Assembly: GCA_963575745.1 (NCBI GenBank)
Contig: CAUYUJ010011268.1
Coordinates: forward strand, 1-23,806
DNA: 23,806 bases
Reading direction: 5' to 3'
DNA from: Prorocentrum cordatum
Taxonomy: Eukaryota > Sar > Dinophyceae > Prorocentrales > Prorocentraceae
Shown piece after piece: positions 17,736-23,806 of this stretch. The position numbers and the translations under genes were made by a program. The notes below the pieces were generated by a model. That model made no database searches. It saw only the letters and a list, made by a program, of their open reading frames with translations, and had not been told where the DNA came from. Each line of letters starts with the position of its first letter. Position 1 is the first letter of the stretch.

Positions 17736-18309
17736 AAGCCCGAAACTCTTCGAGGCGAAACCAGACAATCTCGAGCGGAACCCGAAAATCCGGAGGGGCC
17801 GAAAGCGGAAAACCTCACCACGCCCGAATACCAGAAATCTGAAACAATCCAACCCCGAAACTGCAGGAGAGGCCAACTCCGCCGCGCCCAGCTGCCACAA
17901 ACTGGCCCGGCACACGACCCCCAGAATCCCGACGCCATCGACGCCGCCGTCGGCGCAAACGCCGTCCTGGTCCAACGTGCCCTGCTACCCTTCCCTTTCC
18001 CCTCGTAGCTCTCCCTTGCCCTAACTACCTCCGCCTTCGTCCACAGACCTCCTCTGGCTGCACCCTGCCTCGTCCTACCTCCGAGATAGCGCGCCTCGCG
18101 AGAGACGTGCCAGGAGGCGGGGAGGTCCCCCCTATCTGCCCACCCACCCCTCTGCCACCTCTGCCGAAGCCCCCACTTTTCCCCCTGCCACGCGCGACCC
18201 CTGCAAGCTACCCCCCCTTGAACCTCGTCAGTTGGAAGCCCCCCCCCGCCCAAACGACGCCGATGTCGACGGCGACGGCGACGGCAGCGGTGTGCAGACA
18301 GGGCGCTCG
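17736..18309. other. stretch without a recognised gene
   Basis: Open in several frames on both strands because stops are rare in this composition; readings overlap and none has a domain I recognise. 17985-18060 and 18120-18250 are C-rich with intron-like acceptors (CGTAG, CCACAG). Confidence 0.4.
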
Positions 18310-18317
18310 CAGCGCCA

Positions 18318-18319
18318 GA

Positions 18320-18361
<42 letters not shown>

Positions 18362-18509
18362 AGCAGCACCACCAGCAGAGGACCAGCGGAAGCACAAACA
18401 CCAGCAGCCACAGCAACAGCTTCAGCAACCCCAGCAGCAGCACAAGCAGCAACGTCGGCACCAGCAACAGCAGCAGCACTAGCATCAGCATCACCAGCAC
18501 CACGAGCAG

Positions 18510-18541
<32 letters not shown>

Positions 18542-18725
18542 CCAGCACCAGCACCAGCACCAGCAGCAGCACCAGCAGCAGCACCAGCAGACGCACAAGC
18601 AGCAACAAGACCAACAGCAACATCAGCAACACCAGCAGCAGCACCAGCAGCAGCAGCACCAGCAACATCAACACCAAAGCCAATGGCAGCAGCAAGCGGC
18701 ATCAGCAGCAACAACCGCAATAACC
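18318..18725 (+). repeat. CAG/CAC/CAA trinucleotide tract
   Basis: A pure CAG run (18325-18355) leads into 370 bases of mixed AGC, ACC and AAC triplets that keep the 3-base period. The three plus frames read Ser/Thr, Ala/Thr and Gln/His-rich products; the minus frames read Leu/Val or Ala/Gly. None can be preferred. Confidence 0.92.
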
Positions 18726-18769
18726 CACTAACAACAACATGAACAGCAGGACCAGCGGGACGGAAAACA

Positions 18770-19510
18770 AGACTGTTCCACTCAAAATGCCAAGTGGAAA
18801 AGACTGGGGACCTAAACAAACATGATTAGACTCCGCTACTCGTCAGGTGGAAACGCCTGCGGAGCGGAACAACTAGTATTTCACTCTACGTGGCAACGCC
18901 AGGGGAGCGAAACAAATACTGCTCCACTCTCCTCGCCACGTGGCAAGCTCGGAGGCACGGACAACCACTACTCCACTGTAGTCGCAACGTGGCAACGCCT
19001 GCGGGGCGAAACATAATGAATTACTCCACTCTACTCAGCACGTGACAACGAAGCGGGACGGTAACAGATGCTGTTCCAATCTGGTCGCCACATGGTAATG
19101 CGACGTGGCAAGGCCTGATAAGCAAACACAACTACTCCACCCGTCCGCTCGCAACGTGGCAACGATATGGGGAGCGAACAAGAACGATAAGTCCAGTATA
19201 CTCCGCGCGTGCCAATGCCGCACGGGCCAGACGTATACAGTATACAATCTCACTCTACTCGCCACGTCGCAACGCCTGGGGGACGAACACATATATTCCA
19301 TTGTATTCACCACGTAGCACAGACGCGGGTCGGAAACAAATGCAGCGCCACTCCAGTCGCAACAAAGCAACGGCAGGCTTACGAACAACATGCAATACAA
19401 CGTTGTGCGCCACGTGGCAAAGCCGCCCAACTGAAAACAACTACTATGTTGCGTTCGACGTGGCAAAGCCGCAGAGGCGAACACCATAATCTACTCTGCA
19501 CGTGTCGGCG
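18770..19510 (+). repeat. about 50-bp tandem repeat with CGCCACGTGGCAACGCC core, array 1
   Basis: The core ACGTGGCAA or a variant occurs at 18888, 18938, 18987, 19040 and 19090, spaced about 50 bases, and continues with more divergence to 19500. The consensus includes ACTCCACTCTACTCGCCACG, then TGGCAACGCCTGCGGGGCGA and AACAACT. CCACGTGG is a palindromic core (E-box-like CACGTG). The same family returns at 21172. Confidence 0.85.
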
Positions 19511-19585
19511 ACGATGGCGACGACCGACGACGGACGACAAAGACAACGACGACGACGAGGATGGATGACGAACGAAGAACGACAG

Positions 19586-19592
19586 TACACGA

Positions 19593-19629
<37 letters not shown>

Positions 19630-19760
19630 CGTACACGATGACAGCGACGACGACGACGGCGACGGCGACGACGACGGTGACGACGACGAGATCGACGACA
19701 ATGACGACAACGACGAAAACAAGAACGACGACGTCAACGACGACGACCACGACGACGCCC
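19586..19760 (+). repeat. (ACG)n trinucleotide tract
   Basis: ACG triplets, pure at 19592-19628 and interrupted afterwards, with a short duplicate of GTACACGATGAC on both sides of the pure part (19584 and 19630). Confidence 0.92.
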
Positions 19761-19965
19761 GGCCGCCCGCGCGCCCGCCCGCCCGTCCGCCGAAGGGTGC
19801 ACCCGCCCGCGCGCACCCGCCGCCCTCTTGCCCGCCCTCTTGCCCGCCCGCCCGCCTGCGCGCGCGTCCATTTGCATGGCCGCCCGCCCGCCCCGCCCGC
19901 GGGTCTGCCCGCCCGCCCGCGCGGTCGCCCGCCAGCCCGCCCGCCCACCCGCCCGCTCCCCTTCC
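19761..19965 (+). repeat. CCGCCCG-type GC-rich repeat
   Basis: Runs of GCCCGCCCG and CGCGCGC; products in all frames are Arg/Pro/Ala-rich and not credible genes. Confidence 0.8.
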
Positions 19966-20048
19966 GCCGCCCTCCTCCCTCGCGCGCTCCCCCGAGGCGG
20001 CCAGCAGGCCGCTCCCAGTCGGGCAGGCGTGCGGCAGGAAGGATCCTT

Positions 20049-20322
20049 CCCCATCACCCTTCCCCTCCTCCACTGAACCGACTGCGGTGGGGGCATTGAA
20101 TAAGGAGCCCTTAGATAAGAAACCCAGGGTCTGGAAGCCAGTGGAACTCGAATCGTGGATCGGCCATGGATATCATCGCCGCCCTCATCAGATAAGGAAC
20201 GCTCCAGGGTCTGAAGCCTCCTGGGCACGTTCCTTAACGAACGCCCCAACCGTATTTCAGGTTTCCCCTTCCGCATCCTTTGCCATCACCCTTCGTCTCC
20301 TCCACTGAACCGAGCACAGTGG
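20049..20322 (+). repeat. direct repeat pair within a dispersed element
   Basis: CCATCACCCTT, then CTCCTCCACTGAACCGA and a GTGGRGG segment occur at about 20050-20092 and about 20283-20324, 233 bases apart. The second copy leads directly into dispersed repeat copy 2. Confidence 0.75.
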
Positions 20323-20334
20323 AGGCCAGTCCAC

Positions 20335-20460
20335 AAGAAACCTTCCACAAGAAGCCCAACCCTGAGACCCCAAGACGTCCATTGATTCTTGGTGTGGGAA
20401 TCCCAAAACCATCAAAAACCAAGAAACCCAGACCACCCTGTCTTGACATGGGCCTCCACT
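20335..20460 (+). repeat. dispersed repeat, copy 2
   Basis: AGAAACCTTCCACAAGAAGC, then a GACGTCCATTGATTCTTGG segment and GTGTGGGAA match copy 1 at 17566 with scattered differences, followed by AAAACCATC and GGGCCTCCACTG. Same orientation as copy 1. Confidence 0.75.
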
Positions 20461-20544
20461 GCAATTCCTTGTTCCCCCTCCGTATCCCCCCCTTTGTTCC
20501 ACCGCTGTGCCGACGCGTTCCTCGCCCGGGGTGTCCTGAGAACC

Positions 20545-21172
20545 GACGTCCTCTTCTTCCTCGTTCCTCCTTCTCCCCCTGCTCCTCGTCCTCCTCCCCG
20601 CCACCCCTTCGCATCCGGAAACTCGGCATCAATTATCTCCCCTTTTTGAGCACTCGCATAATGCGTTGCATTGCATTGCGCTGCGCTCTTTTCCTCATTC
20701 CGCACACCTCCCCCCCTCCTCGTTCGTCATCCACCTCACCTCCTCGCTCCTCCCCGTCCTCCTCGTCCTCTCTCCTCCACCTCCTCGTTCATCCTTCCAC
20801 GCCTCCTGCCCTCCTCTCCTCCTTCATGCCTTTTCCGTACTCCCTTCTGCTCCTGTCTCCTTTTCATTGTTGCTTCCTCCTCTCCCCTGCTTGCCTCCTG
20901 CTCCTCCCTCATCCTCCCGTCCTCGCTCCTCCTCCTCCCTTTCCTCCTCCTCCTCGTCTTCTTCCTCCTTCTTCCTCCGTCTTCCTCCTCCTCCTCCTCG
21001 TTTTCTTCTTCCTTCTTCCTCCTTCTTCCTCCTCCTCCTCCTCCTCCTCCTCGTCTTCTTCCTCCTTCTTCCTCCTTCTTCCTCCTCCTCCTCCTCCCTC
21101 CTCCCTCCTCCCTGCATCCCGCCTCCCTCCCTCCCTCCCTCCTCGCTCCCCCCACCCCTCCCTCCCCCTGTA
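20545..21172 (+). repeat. long polypyrimidine (TCC/TTC) tract
   Basis: About 600 bases of C and T with few purines apart from 20620-20700. TCC and TTC triplets alternate in blocks (CTTCTTCCTCCTTCTTCCTCC is typical), ending in CCTCCCTC words near 21120-21170. The minus strand is a matching GGA/GAA polypurine tract. Confidence 0.9.
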
Positions 21173-21410
21173 CTCGGCACGTGGCAACGCCTGCGGGGCG
21201 GAAACTACATCTGCTCTACTTTAGCCGCCACGTGGCAAACGCCTGGGGGGGGGGCGGACAACACGCTACCCCACCCTTTTCGCGACGTGGCAACGCCTGC
21301 GGGACGGAACACAACACCGTTCCACTCGAATTGCCGGGTGGAAGCGACTGGGCAGCGAAACACCAAAAACGACTCCAGCCCACGATTCGCAGCGTGGCAG
21401 CGCCTGCCAC
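21172..21410 (+). repeat. about 50-bp CACGTGGCAACGCC repeat, array 2
   Basis: GGCACGTGGCAACGCCTGCG, GCCACGTGGCAAACGCC and GCGACGTGGCAACGCCTGCG occur at 21177, 21228 and 21282, followed by a variant with GTTCCACTCGAATTGCC. A similar GTTCCACTC...GGTGGA unit stands at the start of array 1 (about 18776). Confidence 0.85.
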
Positions 21411-21477
21411 GGGCTCGGCCCCCTTCCGCAGGCCCGGGGACCGTGGAGAACGGCTCGGGGCAGAAACGCCCTGATCG

Positions 21478-21692
21478 GAGGAGGAGGAGGAGGAGGAGGA
21501 GGAGGAGGAGGAGGAGGAGGAGGAGGAGGAGGGGGAGGAGGAGGAGGAGGATGAGGGTGAATGGGGAGGAGGAGAGGGGAGGATGAGGAGGAGGAGGAGG
21601 AGGAGGAGGAGGAGGAGCAGGAGCAGGAGGAGGAGGAGGAGCAGAAGGAGGAGGAGGAGCAGGAGCAGGACCAGGAGCAGGAGGAGGTCCAG
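21478..21692 (+). repeat. (GGA)n polypurine tract with GAGCAG changes
   Basis: A nearly pure GGA run at 21478-21552, a break with GATGAGGGTGAATGGGG, then GGA with GCAGGAGCA interruptions to about 21690. Confidence 0.93.
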
Positions 21693-21980
21693 ACCTCTGG
21701 GGAGGCACCCTGTGGAACAAATCAAGGCACCGGATGACGGGGTGCGTGGCGCCGTGGGCGCTCCCGAGAAGGCCCGATCGGGCATGGAGCGGGCCACAAG
21801 ATCGCCCCAAGAGTGACTCTCGGGATGCAGCCACAGAGGCCAAAGATAGCAAACGGCAGGCAAACCTTGCCACCATCCAATGGCCCCTGGCGAGGGATAC
21901 AGGCCTCTCGGGAACCACACTGTGGAAAAGTTCAGAGGCTGGGGTGGATCCAGAGGCCTCCAGCCTCCTGCGCTCGTGCC
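21693..21980. other. unique-looking spacer between repeat tracts
   Basis: Sequence without tandem structure. CCTCTGGGG/AGGCCTC and GTGGAA words appear twice (about 21695-21725 and 21900-21945), suggesting an old duplication. No supported coding sequence. Confidence 0.4.
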
Positions 21981-21984
21981 TCGC

Positions 21985-22475
21985 CCTCCTCCTCTTTCTC
22001 CTCGTCCTGCTCATGCTCCTCATCCACTCCTCCTCCAACTCCTCCTCCTCCTCCTCCTCCTCCTCCTCCTCCTCCTCCTCCTCATCATCATCATCATCAT
22101 CAGCATCAACAGCAGCATCATCAACATCATCATCAGCAACATCAGCATCATCATCAGCATCAGCATCAGCACCATCATTATCATCAACATCACCTTCATC
22201 AACATCACCGCCATCATCATCATCGCCATCATCATCAACAGCATCCGTGTTAGCACCGTCATCGTCATCGTCATCGTCCTCGTCATCGTCATCGTCATCA
22301 TCATCGTCATCGCCATCATCATTATCATCATCACCAACACCACCATCATCAGCATCGCCATCAACATCGTCATTATCATCATCTTCATTATCATCACCAT
22401 CATCAACATCAACAACATCCGCAATCGACCTCAGCATCAGCATCATCATCATCATAATCATCATCATCAATTTCG
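21985..22475 (+). repeat. (TCC)n then (ATC)n trinucleotide tract
   Basis: A CTC/TCC run to about 22082 switches abruptly to ATC triplets that persist for about 390 bases with AAC, GCA and GTC changes that keep the 3-base period. Minus frames read Met- or Asp-rich products, plus frames Ser, His or Ile-rich. Confidence 0.93.
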
Positions 22476-22805
22476 TCATCCTCTTCCTCCTCCTCTCTTT
22501 TCTTGCTCCTCCGCCTTCTCCCCTCCCGTTTCTCCATCTCCCTCTCCTCCTTCTCCTTCCTCCTCCATCTCCTTCGTATCAAGCGTTTCCATTGTTCTTC
22601 CTTCTTCTCTCTTTTTCATCATCGTCCTCCTCACTCCCCCCTCCTCCCTCCCCTCCTCCATCTCTTCCTTCTTGTCCTCCTCCCTCTCCTCTCTTCTCAC
22701 CTCCTCCCTCCCCTTCGCCCTCTCCTCCTCCACTTCCCCGCTCCTCCTTCTCCTCTTCCTCCCGTCTCCTCCCCCATCCGTCTCTTCCTTTTCTTTCTCT
22801 CCTCC
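22476..22805 (+). repeat. polypyrimidine (TCC/TTC) tract
   Basis: C/T-rich sequence like 20545-21172, with occasional ATC triplets. Confidence 0.88.
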
Positions 22806-23786
22806 CAACGAATGCTCATATTCTTTTCTGTCGGGCTGAAACTGGGAACACCCAGCAACCCGCTAGAATCCAGGCCAGCCTGACAAGAACAGCCTGGCCG
22901 AGCGCGGCGCCTACAGCCAACTAGTTGCTTACATAAACATGCGCCGACCTGCGCCGCGCCCGTCCGCCTCCATCCTCCACGTCCCGTCTACAATTGCACG
23001 ATATGAATGTGTCAGCCAACGCTGACCACAAGGAGTAAGTTCTTGCACTGTGGATGTGTAGCAGAGGATGTGCGAATACTGCTGCAAACAACCTGTACTA
23101 TGGTATGGTACTGTCCACCTTGCCGAACTTGAAATCGAGAACTCCGCTGATCGCGCAATCATCCCACCCTCCCACCCGCAACTTGTTTTGCACCAGTCAG
23201 CACAAGTCATGCGGCCGCTATTGCGGCGACCGCCTGGCACTAAGTAGCGCAATTTTGCGGCTGCGCTAGCGCGCGCAAGCTCCCGCGCAGACTGGTCATC
23301 AAGTGTCACATAGCTGACGCGGTCGCGATGGCGCTATCCAGTGGGATCTTCACATCGCGTCTCAAGAGCCACGCTGGCGCGCGGGCACTTCAGTGCGGGT
23401 GGGTGACTCGGGCAGGCGCTGTATCATTATGACGCCGGCAAAAGCGGCAACGATGATGATGATAGCGATGCTGGTGGCGATGATCACGACGGACACGGCA
23501 AGGCAAACGACTGCGCCGATGCTGGTGACGACTATGGCAGTAGGATGCCCATGCGTCTGTGATAAAGGTGATTCACGGGTGATGGCGGCAATGGCGGCAA
23601 TCCACGATGACGGTAACGGCGGTGTCGCGGTGGTGCTGATGAGCGTGATGGTGAGCAAGTGCGCGTGCGCGGGCATGCAAGAGAACTGGCAGACCTGTTG
23701 TTGAAAAAACGCATGGTTTGTGATCATGTGTTCTGAAGACCCCCGTGTCCTGGAATGCTTCGAACGCCACTCGTTTTTCAAGGATT
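22806..23786. other. about 1 kb without a recognised gene
   Basis: Less repetitive than the rest. Two minus-strand open stretches (23309 to 22929 and 23793 to 23362) begin at GTG, not ATG, and match no family I know. The second reads a 40-residue hydrophobic run (about 23605-23415), opposite GAT/GGC-rich plus-strand sequence. 23440-23500 has a short GAT repeat. Confidence 0.4.
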
Positions 23787-23806
23787 CCGCCACGCGCGCG
23801 TGGCGG
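23787..23806. repeat. perfect 20-bp palindrome at the window edge
   Basis: CCGCCACGCGCGCGTGGCGG equals its own reverse complement. It ends exactly at the last base of the window, so the full inverted repeat could be longer. Confidence 0.9.

Noticed and set aside
17252-18397. 381-codon minus-strand frame and overlapping plus-strand frames
   Set aside because: Several frames are open at once, the region includes dispersed repeats and intron-like tracts, and no domain was recognised.
18107-18742. Gln-, Ser- or Ala-rich proteins from the CAG region
   Set aside because: Triplet repeat read in different frames; nothing selects one frame.
23362-23793. Minus-strand frame with a 40-residue hydrophobic run, possible membrane protein
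   Set aside because: Starts at GTG in a eukaryotic-looking genome, lies opposite GAT/GGC-rich sequence that yields Ile/Ala runs by itself, and matches no family I know.

Overview
Organism and overall character. The window looks like nuclear DNA of a eukaryote, most probably a dinoflagellate (a Prorocentrum-like genome would fit). Four things point that way: GC-rich, extremely repeat-dense sequence; a spliced, decayed gene of a transposase-related family that I recognise as common in dinoflagellate genomes; an 18-nt sequence just upstream of its ATG that matches 15 of 18 positions of the 3' part of the dinoflagellate spliced leader; and introns filled with C-rich low-complexity sequence. The organism assignment is an inference from these features. 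No rRNA, tRNA, CRISPR array or bacterial-type operon was recognised. Layout: 1-900 holds two short protein-like stretches that may be exons of one unrecognised gene. 940-1083 is a 13-bp minisatellite with the core CACTAGCG. 1225-1345 and 5774-6045 carry the same family of TGACGTCA-centred palindromic repeats. Between them lies the only gene I can model with confidence, at 2064-4840: exon 1, a clear GT-AG intron, exon 2, a second intron with uncertain borders, and exon 3. Exon 3 carries a single in-frame TAG, after which the same frame continues with a conserved-looking C-terminal stretch, so the gene is probably a decayed transposase-derived copy. From about 4870 to the end the window is almost wall-to-wall tandem and dispersed repeats: trinucleotide tracts, two arrays of an 8-bp CCGGGTGT satellite (6793-7612 and 11095-11885), an 8-bp CTATAGGG satellite (7690-8600), a 65-bp array (8814-9940), a 135-142-bp array (11905-12675), a CCGTGA hexamer array (13856-14305), a 90-bp array in two blocks (14310-15640 and 15850-16740), a ~50-bp family in two places (18770-19510 and 21172-21410), a dispersed repeat present twice (17566-17735 and 20335-20460), and long polypurine or polypyrimidine tracts (20560-22805). 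How the parts work together. There is no visible pathway. The coherent story is one degraded mobile-element-like gene flanked on both sides by related palindromic repeats, followed by about 18 kb of satellite-rich DNA. Long open reading frames in the repeat arrays arise because the repeat units lack stop codons; I do not treat them as genes. Most repeat borders are approximate because they were read by eye.
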